Origin: Streptomyces sp. NBC_00078 | Lineage (GTDB): Bacteria; Actinomycetota; Actinomycetes; Streptomycetales; Streptomycetaceae | Length of the DNA: 64,000 nucleotides | Assembly: GCF_026343335.1 (NCBI RefSeq) | Contig: NZ_JAPELX010000001.1 | Location: forward strand, 3,658,001-3,722,000 | Reading direction: 5' to 3' | In this document: in pieces, positions 54,410 to 61,966 of the stretch | Numbering within the stretch: the first letter of the stretch is position 1 | Layout of the letters: the number at the start of each line of letters is the position of its first letter | Notes under the pieces: generated by a model | The model's input: the letters and a program-made list of their open reading frames with translations, nothing else | The model's database searches: none | What the model was told of the DNA's origin: nothing | Made by a program: the position numbers and the translations under genes

Positions 54410-55936
54410 CTAGCCGCGCACCTGTCCCAGCCACTGCAGCGTCCGCCGTACCTCCGCCGCGAGCGGGTGTCCGGGGCCACGCAGCCGGTCCACGTCCAAC
54501 AGCAGGCGCGCCAGGGTCTCGTGGGCGGCGGCCCGGTCGCCGAGGGCGAGCAGGAGGAGGCCGATGCGGCGGCGGACGTCGTGGGCCGGCCCGGGGTCGC
54601 CGGCCACGTACTGGTTCTCGTAGTACGGCAGCAACGCGCGGTACTCGGCGAGCGCGGCCGCCGGTTCGCCGAGCGACTCCAGGCACTGGGCGGCCTCGTA
54701 GCGGAAGCGGAGCGACTGCGGGTCTGCCTGGCCGGCCTCGGTGGCGCGTTCGTCGGCGAGGCGGCGCAGTTCGGGCAGCGCGCGCCGGTACTGGCCGTCG
54801 TCCATGAGGGTGGCCGCGTACTGCTTGCGCAGGGTGCGGACGACCGGGGAGTGCTCACCGTGCTGTTCGGCCGCGGCGGGCAGGATCGCGCCGAGGATGT
54901 CGACGGCCTGGGTGATGCGGCCCTCGCCGAGGAGGCGCTTGACCTCGTCGACGGCGCGGGCGACGTCGGGCTTCTCCGGCGCCGGCGCCATCGGGGCGGG
55001 CTGGGGCGCGGGGGTTCGCGCACGGTCCGGCCAGGGCGCGTGCGGGCGCAGGAAGGGACGCGTGGGGTCGAGCGGCGCTCCGGTGGGCATTCCGCGCGCG
55101 GGCAGGAGCAGCGCCAGGTGCTCGTACACCTCCTGCGCGGAGGCCGGGCGGTGCTGCGGGTCCTTGGCTAGCAGGCGCAGCACGAGCGCTTCCAGCGCCT
55201 CGGGCACCTCGGGGCGCAGGCGGCGCACGGGCAGCGGCGCCTCGTACAGGTGCCGGTGCAGCACGCCGAGTGCCGTCGAGCCCGCGAACGGGACGTCTCC
55301 GCTGAGGAGTTCGTGCAGCAGTACCCCGAGCGCGTACAGGTCGGTGTACGGGCCGACCGCGCCGCCCATCGCCTGCTCGGGCGCCATGTAGGCGGGCGAG
55401 CCGATGGGTGTGCCGGTGTGGGTGAGACGGGTGGTGTCGGCGTCCATGACGGAGGCGACACCGAGGTCGAGGACGGTGACCGTGCCGTCCTGCTTCACCA
55501 TCACGTTGCGCGGCTTGAGGTCGCGGTGGACGATCGGCACGGCGTGCACGGCGCTGAGCACGGCGCACAGTTGCGCGGCGACCGCGACCGCCCACTGCCA
55601 CGGGTACGGGCCGTGCTCGGCGAGGTGGTCGGAGAGGTCGGCGCCGTCGACGTACTGCATGACGAGGAACAGTTCCTCGCCCTCGCTGCCCGCGTCGTGC
55701 ACGGTGACGAGTCCGGGGTGGTCGACCTGCGCGGTCACCCGGCACTCCCGCACGAAGCGGCGGCGCAGCTCGTCCGCCTCCTGGCCGGCCACCTTGTCGG
55801 GGCGCAGCAGCTTCACCGCCACACGCCGGTCGAGCCGCTGGTCGTAGGCCGTCCACACCTGTCCCATGCCGCCCTGCCCGATGAGGGTGGACAGTTCATA
55901 GCGGCCGGCGACGACACGTCCTGCCGCCGCGGTCAC
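54410..55936 (-). CDS. serine/threonine protein kinase with C-terminal TPR-like region
   Basis: 508 residues from a GTG overlapping the preceding stop (GTGA). Kinase motifs: IGQGGMGQVWTA (Gly loop), RRVAVKLLRP (Lys), VHRDLKPRNVM (catalytic Asp), LDLGVAS (DLG in place of DFG), GSPAYMAPEQ. Residues about 300-508 are Pro-rich and then TPR-like repeats (AVDEVKRLLGEGRITQAVDILGAIL; YEAAQCLESLGEPAAALAEYRALLPYY; LLALGDRAAAHETLARLLLDVDRL). No membrane helix in the kinase itself; the membrane protein encoded just upstream may supply it. Substrate unknown. Confidence 0.88.
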   Translation of the reverse strand: MTAAAGRVVAGRYELSTLIGQGGMGQVWTAYDQRLDRRVAVKLLRPDKVAGQEADELRRRFVRECRVTAQVDHPGLVTVHDAGSEGEELFLVMQYVDGADLSDHLAEHGPYPWQWAVAVAAQLCAVLSAVHAVPIVHRDLKPRNVMVKQDGTVTVLDLGVASVMDADTTRLTHTGTPIGSPAYMAPEQAMGGAVGPYTDLYALGVLLHELLSGDVPFAGSTALGVLHRHLYEAPLPVRRLRPEVPEALEALVLRLLAKDPQHRPASAQEVYEHLALLLPARGMPTGAPLDPTRPFLRPHAPWPDRARTPAPQPAPMAPAPEKPDVARAVDEVKRLLGEGRITQAVDILGAILPAAAEQHGEHSPVVRTLRKQYAATLMDDGQYRRALPELRRLADERATEAGQADPQSLRFRYEAAQCLESLGEPAAALAEYRALLPYYENQYVAGDPGPAHDVRRRIGLLLLALGDRAAAHETLARLLLDVDRLRGPGHPLAAEVRRTLQWLGQVRG

Positions 55937-56571
55937 CTTCCGCCCTCGGGGTGGCCGTCGGAGTGGCCGTCGGAGTGGCCGTCGGAGTGGCCGGGGTGCC
56001 GGCGCAAGTAGTCGCTCAGCTCGTCGAGTTCGGCGCGCACCTGGTCGATACGGGCGGGCGCGGGGCGCTGCGGCGGGGGCGGTACAGGGGTGGTGGGCAG
56101 CGCGGTGTTGGGCACGGGGGCGGGTATCGGTGCGGCCGGCGTCTGCGGCTGGGTGGCCACGTACGGCGACGGGGGCTGGGGGTAGCCGTAGCCCATGCCC
56201 TGGACCGGGGGCACCGGCAAGCCGGTGGGGTGCGGCCCGTGGTGGCGTATGTCCGCGTACAGGTAGTAGCCGGCGCAGGCCGCGGCGTTGAGCAGCAGGA
56301 TCGTCATGCCCGCGTTGCCGCTCGGCGTGCTGAAGTCGTCGGTGTGGTCGGCGGCCAGGAGGGAGAAACTGATGCCGAGGACCGCCAGCGAGCCGCCGAA
56401 GATCCACCAGTCGCTCCGCCTGCGGGTCACGATCGCCGCCCGCAGCGGCGCCACCCACGCCAGGAATCCGATGCTGAGGATCGGCACCGCCACGAAGATC
56501 ACACGCAGCACGACCAGCACCCCGGTCGAGGGTCGACGCGGCGGGGACGGGGCGTAGCCGTGGCCCTGCAT
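55933..56571 (-). CDS. membrane protein co-encoded with the kinase
   Basis: 212 residues from an ATG with GGAGCAGCC upstream. Four membrane helices in the first 120 residues (GVLVVLRVIFVAVPILSIGFL; WWIFGGSLAVLGISFSLLAAD; MTILLLNAAACAGYYLYAD), then a Pro-rich cytoplasmic stretch (PPVQGMGYGYPQPPSPY) and a coiled segment (RIDQVRAELDELSDYLRRHPG). It ends in HSDGHSDGHSDGH, encoded by three copies of a 12-base repeat at 55957-55992. Four-base overlap with the kinase gene implies paired function. No family recognised. Confidence 0.75.
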   Translation of the reverse strand: MQGHGYAPSPPRRPSTGVLVVLRVIFVAVPILSIGFLAWVAPLRAAIVTRRRSDWWIFGGSLAVLGISFSLLAADHTDDFSTPSGNAGMTILLLNAAACAGYYLYADIRHHGPHPTGLPVPPVQGMGYGYPQPPSPYVATQPQTPAAPIPAPVPNTALPTTPVPPPPQRPAPARIDQVRAELDELSDYLRRHPGHSDGHSDGHSDGHPEGGR

Positions 56572-56770
56572 GGCTGCTCCTGGAGGCCTGATGGGGACGA
56601 ACGTGAGTACCGGGTCCGAGCGTATAGGCCGACAAGGACAACCGGTCCCGGGTTGTACCGAACGAAGCCCGTCGGCGGCATCGTCGACCTGCACGCGCCG
56701 GACGGCTGACTCAAAGAGGGTGCCGCATCCCGACGTCGGGCTCGACGTGGACGGTTTCGCGGCCGCCGGA

Positions 56771-57499
56771 TCAGCCCGCGTGGAAGCGGGCGGGTGCCTT
56801 CGTCGGGTTGCCGCCGGAGGGCAGCTTCTGCCCCGGGCACGCCTTGAGCACCTTCTCCATCGCGGCCTTCTCCGCCGCGGTGACCCACAGCCCGTACTTC
56901 TTCTTCACGGCGACCTGTGCGGCGACGTACGTGCACCGGAACGTCTTGCTCGGCGGCACCCACGTGGCCGTGTCGCCGTCGCCCTTGGAGCGGTTGGTGC
57001 TCGCGTCGACGGCGAGGAGGTTCAGCGGGTCGTTGGCCAGGGCTATGCGCTTGCTGGCGTCCCAGTACTTGGCGCCCTTCTGCCAGGCATCGGAGAGGGC
57101 GACCACGTGGTCTATGTCGACGAGGCTGCGGCCGCGCCGGTAGGCCACCTTCTTGCCCGAGTAGGGGTCCGACTCCAGTACGCCGTACGACACCTTGCAG
57201 GTGCCGCCGGTGAACTTCACGTCGTCCAGGTCCCGTTTGAGGATGTCGTCGCGGGTGTCGCAGCTGTTGGAGTCGGTGTCGGCCCAGGCGGTGCCGAACC
57301 TGTCCCGGGCGTAACCCGTCTTCGGTGCCCGCCCCTTCACGGTCAGCGACTCGGCGGCGGTCAGGGCGGCGCCCCCGCCTGCTCCCCCTCCCCCGGCCGG
57401 CTCCGGCCCACTGGATCCGGTCTTCGTATCGGCCTTGCAGCCGGCCACGGCGAACACCAGCACGACGGCCGTCGCAGCCCCGCCCCTCAGACGCCTCAC
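56771..57499 (-). CDS. HNH endonuclease-family lipoprotein
   Basis: 242 residues from a GTG with GGGAGGG upstream. Lipobox VFAVAGC (Cys near 21). The domain (about 60-242) matches the secreted HNH group related to DUF1524: DSNSCDTRDDILKRDL, SGKKVAYRRGRSLVDIDHVVALSDAW (catalytic D-H), NLLAVDASTNRSKGD (second half of the HNH) and TFRCTYVAAQVAVKKKYGLWV. It acts outside the membrane, where it may degrade DNA for nutrients or defence. Single gene. Confidence 0.87.
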   Translation of the reverse strand: MRRLRGGAATAVVLVFAVAGCKADTKTGSSGPEPAGGGGAGGGAALTAAESLTVKGRAPKTGYARDRFGTAWADTDSNSCDTRDDILKRDLDDVKFTGGTCKVSYGVLESDPYSGKKVAYRRGRSLVDIDHVVALSDAWQKGAKYWDASKRIALANDPLNLLAVDASTNRSKGDGDTATWVPPSKTFRCTYVAAQVAVKKKYGLWVTAAEKAAMEKVLKACPGQKLPSGGNPTKAPARFHAG

Positions 57500-57688
57500 G
57501 GCGCACCCTCCCCTTGCCACCGGGTTTCGCCCCCGCATGGGGCGTCTTCCCTTGTACGGCTTCGCGCACACCGTAGCGGGAGGGCGCACGGGGTCGTTCA
57601 CGAGGTCCAGACCACTACCCATACAAGTGGGCGCTTGGGGTATATCGGTCGTATCGTCGTTGTTGAGCGATCCCGGAAGGAGCTCTGT

Positions 57689-57874
57689 ATGGGCATCTTC
57701 GACAGGTTCAAGAGCAACCGCCAGGTGCAGGACAAGGCCAAGGACATGTCCGACGCGGCGGAACGCAAGGCCAACGACAAGACCGGCAGCAAATACGAGA
57801 GCCAGGTCGACGACGCGCAGCAGAAGATCGAGGGCCGGATGGGCATGGACCGGGACAGGCCCGAGCAGCCGTAG
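57689..57874 (+). CDS. small antitoxin-like/CsbD-like protein (61 aa)
   Basis: ATG with GGAAGGAG upstream. MGIFDRFKSNRQVQDKAKDM and the following AAERKANDKTGSKYESQVDDAQQKIEGRM resemble the Rv0909-type putative antitoxin group and CsbD-like stress peptides: short, charged, amphipathic helices. No toxin gene is adjacent, so a stress or membrane-associated role is equally possible. The hairpin cluster that follows separates it from mfd. Confidence 0.75.
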   Translation: MGIFDRFKSNRQVQDKAKDMSDAAERKANDKTGSKYESQVDDAQQKIEGRMGMDRDRPEQP

Positions 57875-57900
57875 CGCCGCCGAACGGGCCCTGGAACGGG

Positions 57901-57960
57901 GGCCGTCCGCGGAGTCCGGCCCCGGCGGACGGCCGCCGGGGCCCGGCCATCTGCCGGGCC
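57901..57960. terminator. double hairpin between small gene and mfd
   Basis: GGCCGTCCGC (57901-57910) with GCGGACGGCC (57925-57934), then GGCCCGGC (57940-57947) with GCCGGGCC (57953-57960). Both stems are perfect. Convergent gene ends on either side. Confidence 0.7.
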
Positions 57961-58004
57961 GGTCGGCGGCGCCCTCCTGCGGAGCCCTGGGAGCCCTGGG
58001 AGCC

Positions 58005-61000
58005 CTACGAGCCCAGGATCGATGTCAGGAACTCGCCCACCCAGCCCAGCAGTTCACGCCCGACGAGCGGCTTGCCGCCCACCTTGGCGGTTTTCGGGCG
58101 GGGTACCAGCAGCTGGTGGACGGCGGGCTTGATGACCGTGCCCGGGTACAGGCGGTTGACCCTCAGCTCCTGGGATTCCCTCAGCTCCACCGGTGCGAAG
58201 CGGATGTTGTTGCCCTGGAGGACGATCTCGCCGACCCCGCAGGCGCGGGCGAGCATGCGCAGGCCGGCCACCAGCAGCAGGTTCTCCACCGGTTCGGGCA
58301 ACTTGCCGTAGCGGTCGACGAGTTCCTCGCGTACGGCCTTGATGTCCTCCTCCGTGTTGGCGGAGGCGATGGCGCGGTAGGCCTGGAGGCGGAGGCGCTC
58401 GCCGGGGGCGTAGTCGTGCGGGACGTGCGCGTCGACCGGGACCTCGATCTTGACCTCCAGGGGCGGCTCCTCCTCCACTCCGCCCTCCAGCGACGCCCGG
58501 TAGTCCGCGACCGCCTCGCCGACCATGCGGACGTAGAGGTCGAAGCCGACGCCCGCGATGTGCCCGGACTGCTCGCCGCCGAGCAGGTTTCCGGCGCCGC
58601 GGATCTCCAGGTCCTTCATCGCCACGTACATGCCCGCGCCCATCTCCGTGTGCTGGGCGATGGTCGCGAGGCGCTCGTGGGCCGTCTCCGTCAGCGGCTT
58701 CTCCGGCGGGTACAGGAAGTACGCGTAGCCCCGCTCGCGGCTTCGGCCCACCCGGCCACGCAGCTGGTGCAGCTGGGAGAGGCCGAAGTTGTCGCCGCGC
58801 TCCACGATCAGCGTGTTGGCGTTCGAGATGTCGATGCCGGACTCGACGATCGTGGTCGAGACGAGGACGTCGTACTTGTTCTCCCAGAAGTCGACGACGA
58901 CCTGTTCCAGGGCCGTCTCGGACATCTGGCCGTGGGCCGTCGCGATGCGCGCCTCGGGGACGATCTCGCGCAGGCGGGAGGCGGCCCGGTCGATCGACTC
59001 GACCCGGTTGTGGATGTAGAAGACCTGGCCCTCGCGCAGCAGTTCACGGCGGATCGCCGCGCCGATCTGCTTCTCCTCGTACGGCCCGACGAAGGTGAGC
59101 ACCGGGTGGCGCTCCTCGGGCGGGGTGGTGATCGTGGACATCTCGCGGATGCCCGTGACCGCCATCTCCAAGGTGCGCGGGATGGGGGTGGCGGACATCG
59201 TCAGCACGTCCACGTTGGCGCGCAGCTTCTTCAGCTGCTCCTTGTGCTCGACACCGAAGCGCTGCTCCTCGTCGACGATGACCAGGCCCAGGTCCTTGAA
59301 CTTGGTCTCGGAGGAGAACAGGCGGTGGGTGCCGATGACGACGTCCACCGAGCCCTCGCGCAGCCCCTCAAGGACCGCCTTCGCCTCGGTGTCGGTCTGG
59401 AAACGGCTCAACGCCCGTACGTTGACGGGGAATTGGGAGTAGCGCTCGGAGAACGTCCCGAAGTGCTGCTGGACGAGGAGAGTGGTGGGTACGAGGACGG
59501 CGACCTGCTTGCCGTCCTGGACCGCCTTGAAGGCGGCACGGACCGCGATCTCCGTCTTGCCATAGCCGACGTCGCCGCAGATCAGGCGGTCCATCGGGAC
59601 CGACTTCTCCATGTCCTCCTTGACCTCGGCGATGGTCGTGAGCTGGTCGGGGGTCTCCGCGTACGGGAAGGCGTCCTCCAGCTCGCGCTGCCACGGGGTG
59701 TCCGGGCCGAAGGTGTGCCCGGGCGCCGCCATCCGGGCGCTGTACAGCCTGATGAGGTCGGCCGCGATCTCCTTGACGGCCTTCTTGGCGCGCGCCTTGG
59801 TCTTGGTCCAGTCGGCGCCGCCCAGCCGGTGCAGGGTCGGGGCCTCGCCACCGACGTACTTGGTGATCTGCTCCAGCTGGTCGGTGGGGATGTACAGACG
59901 GTCGCCGGGCTGGCCGCGCTTGGCGGGGGCGTACTCCACGACCAGGTACTCGCGGGTCGCGCCCTGCACCGTGCGCTGGACCATCTCGATGTAGCGCCCC
60001 ACGCCGTGCTGCTCGTGGACGATGTAGTCGCCCGCCTCCAGGGTGAGCGGGTCGATGGTCTTGCGGCGGCGGGCCGGCATCCGGGCGCCGTCCTTGCCGG
60101 CCGCCTTCTGCCCGGACAGGTCGGTCTCGGTCAGGACGGCCAGCTTCAGCGCCGGGTCCACGAAGCCGTAGTCGATCGAGCCGCACGCCACATGCACGAC
60201 CGACGGGGAGATCTCCCCGAGTTCGCCCGTTTTCGAATCGGACACGGCCAGGCGGGCCGCGATGCCCTCGCCGCCCAGCACCTCGACCGTGCGGGCCGCG
60301 GGGCCGTGCGCCTCGGTGACGAACACCGTGCGCCAGCCGTCGGCGAGCCAGCCCTTGGTGTCGGCGAGGGCCTTGGCGGTGTCGCCGCGATAGGTGTCGG
60401 GGGCGTGCATGCCGAGCTTGAGGGTGTCCGCCTCCCCCACCGCGCCGGCGGCATTAGTGAACGTCTCGTCGGCGGCGAACGGCGACACCGACCACCACAT
60501 CATGTCCAGCTCGCGCGCCCGGTCCCGGACGTCCGCGATGGACCACAGGGAGGCCGCGTCGACGTCGATGGGGGCCTCGCCGCCGCCCGCGGTGGCCGCC
60601 CAGGATGCCTGCAGGAACTCCTGGCTGGTGGCGACCAGGTCCGAGGCACGCGTGCGGACCCGCTCGGGATCGCACACGACGGCCATGGAGCCCTTGGGCA
60701 GGACGTCGAGCAGCAGCTCCATGTCGTCGACGAGGACGGGGGCCAGGGACTCCATGCCCTCCACGGCGATCCCCTCGGCGATCCTGCCGAGCAGCTCACC
60801 CAGCTCGGGGTGCTCCTCGGCGAGGGCACGCGCACGCGTGCGTACGTCGTCCGTCAGCAGGAGTTCACGGCAGGGCGGCGCCCACAGGCCGTGTGCGGCG
60901 ACCTCCAGGGAGCGCTGGTCGGCGACCTTGAAGTAGCGGATCTCCTCGACGTCGTCGCCCCAGAACTCCACACGCAGAGGGTGTTCCTCGGTCGGCGGGA

Positions 61001-61577
61001 ACACATCGAGGATCCCGCCTCGTACGGCGAACTCGCCGCGCTTCTCGACGAGTTCCACGCGCGCGTACGCGGCGGCGGCGAGGGCGGCCACGATCTCGTT
61101 GAGATCTGCGCTCTCCCCGGTCCTGAGCGCGACCGGCTCCAGGTCCCCGAGCCCCTTGACCTGCGGCTGCAGCACGGACCGTACGGGCGCGACGACAACG
61201 GAGACCGGGCCGGTCTCGGGGTCGTCGGGGCGCGGGTGGGCGAGGCGGCGCAGCACCGCGAGCCTGCGTCCCACGGTGTCGCTGCGCGGGCTCAGCCGCT
61301 CGTGCGGAAGGGTCTCCCAGGACGGGTAGTCGACGACGCCCTCAGGCGGCAGCAGCGAGCGCAGGGCGGCCGCCAGGTCCTCCGCCTCGCGGCCCGTCGC
61401 CGTCACCGCCAGCACGGGGCGGCCGGTCTCGCGGGCCAGCGCGGCCACCGCGAAGGGCCGGGCCGCCGGCGGGCCGACCAGGTCGACGTGCATGCGGCGG
61501 CCGTCTGCGGCCGCCTTGATCGCTTCCGCGAGGGCGGTGTCCTTGACGACGGCGTCGAGCAGACCGTGCAGGCTCAT
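58005..61577 (-). CDS. mfd: transcription-repair coupling factor
   Basis: 1190 residues, normal size. Mfd removes RNA polymerase stalled at lesions and recruits UvrA. N-terminal UvrB-homology domains (VDYPSWETLPHERLSP; GGILDVFPPTEEHPLRVEFWGDDVEEI), RNAP-interaction domain (GDYIVHEQHGVGRYIEMVQRT; GDRLYIPTDQLEQI), superfamily 2 motor: QLTTIAEVKEDM, Walker A GDVGYGKTEIAVRA, DEEQRFGV (DEEQ box), MSATPIPRTL, later GRVGRSRERGYAYFL. The C-terminal TRCF domain is present. The last codons lie in a GAGCCCTGG tandem repeat. A + strand frame opposite it is a codon-bias shadow. Confidence 0.97.
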   Translation of the reverse strand: MSLHGLLDAVVKDTALAEAIKAAADGRRMHVDLVGPPAARPFAVAALARETGRPVLAVTATGREAEDLAAALRSLLPPEGVVDYPSWETLPHERLSPRSDTVGRRLAVLRRLAHPRPDDPETGPVSVVVAPVRSVLQPQVKGLGDLEPVALRTGESADLNEIVAALAAAAYARVELVEKRGEFAVRGGILDVFPPTEEHPLRVEFWGDDVEEIRYFKVADQRSLEVAAHGLWAPPCRELLLTDDVRTRARALAEEHPELGELLGRIAEGIAVEGMESLAPVLVDDMELLLDVLPKGSMAVVCDPERVRTRASDLVATSQEFLQASWAATAGGGEAPIDVDAASLWSIADVRDRARELDMMWWSVSPFAADETFTNAAGAVGEADTLKLGMHAPDTYRGDTAKALADTKGWLADGWRTVFVTEAHGPAARTVEVLGGEGIAARLAVSDSKTGELGEISPSVVHVACGSIDYGFVDPALKLAVLTETDLSGQKAAGKDGARMPARRRKTIDPLTLEAGDYIVHEQHGVGRYIEMVQRTVQGATREYLVVEYAPAKRGQPGDRLYIPTDQLEQITKYVGGEAPTLHRLGGADWTKTKARAKKAVKEIAADLIRLYSARMAAPGHTFGPDTPWQRELEDAFPYAETPDQLTTIAEVKEDMEKSVPMDRLICGDVGYGKTEIAVRAAFKAVQDGKQVAVLVPTTLLVQQHFGTFSERYSQFPVNVRALSRFQTDTEAKAVLEGLREGSVDVVIGTHRLFSSETKFKDLGLVIVDEEQRFGVEHKEQLKKLRANVDVLTMSATPIPRTLEMAVTGIREMSTITTPPEERHPVLTFVGPYEEKQIGAAIRRELLREGQVFYIHNRVESIDRAASRLREIVPEARIATAHGQMSETALEQVVVDFWENKYDVLVSTTIVESGIDISNANTLIVERGDNFGLSQLHQLRGRVGRSRERGYAYFLYPPEKPLTETAHERLATIAQHTEMGAGMYVAMKDLEIRGAGNLLGGEQSGHIAGVGFDLYVRMVGEAVADYRASLEGGVEEEPPLEVKIEVPVDAHVPHDYAPGERLRLQAYRAIASANTEEDIKAVREELVDRYGKLPEPVENLLLVAGLRMLARACGVGEIVLQGNNIRFAPVELRESQELRVNRLYPGTVIKPAVHQLLVPRPKTAKVGGKPLVGRELLGWVGEFLTSILGS

Positions 61578-61966
61578 TCGGGGCGGCTTTCGTCCGGGGG
61601 CGGGCAACGCGAATCGCCCGACGCGCGCTGCGGGCCGGGGGTCCCTCCAGCGTACGTCGCGGCTCGCGGGGGCGCGGTGTCCTGTGGACAACGCCGATCA
61701 CTCGTTGCCCGGTACCGCGGTCAACGCCCCGGGGCTGCCGCCCCCCCCGCTTCGGTCTGGACGGCCTCGTCCTCAAACGCCCGACGGGCTGAGGGGCGCG
61801 GCCCGGCGTTCAGACCGGTACCGCACCCCCGCACGGCAACGCCCCGGCGAAAGACGCATGCGCACAGCAGAACCCGGCGCCGGGGAGTCCTCCAGGACTC
61901 CCGGCGCCGGGCGCTCCCCCGCAACCCCCGTGTGCGGTGGTCGTAGCCCCCGTGTCCCCTGTCGGG
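61578..61966. other. 389-base region with dispersed repeat, no gene
   Basis: Upstream of mfd and downstream of the FtsX permease gene, both on the minus strand. It holds the copy of the intergenic repeat at 61752-61799 and a short G/C hairpin CCGGCGCCGGG-type element near 61881-61911. No ribosome-site-supported frame found. Confidence 0.5.
61752..61799 (-). repeat. dispersed intergenic repeat, second copy
   Basis: Reverse complement reads GCGCCCCTCAGCCCGTC-G-GGCGTTTGAGGACGAGG and matches 30575-30622 with three or four differences over 48 bases. Same intergenic position after gene ends, which suggests a mobile or structured non-coding element family. Confidence 0.7.

Noticed and set aside
57435..61946. 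Very long open frame on the + strand opposite mfd
   Set aside because: It is the complementary-frame shadow typical of high-GC DNA; it lacks a ribosome site and domains, whereas the minus strand encodes complete Mfd.
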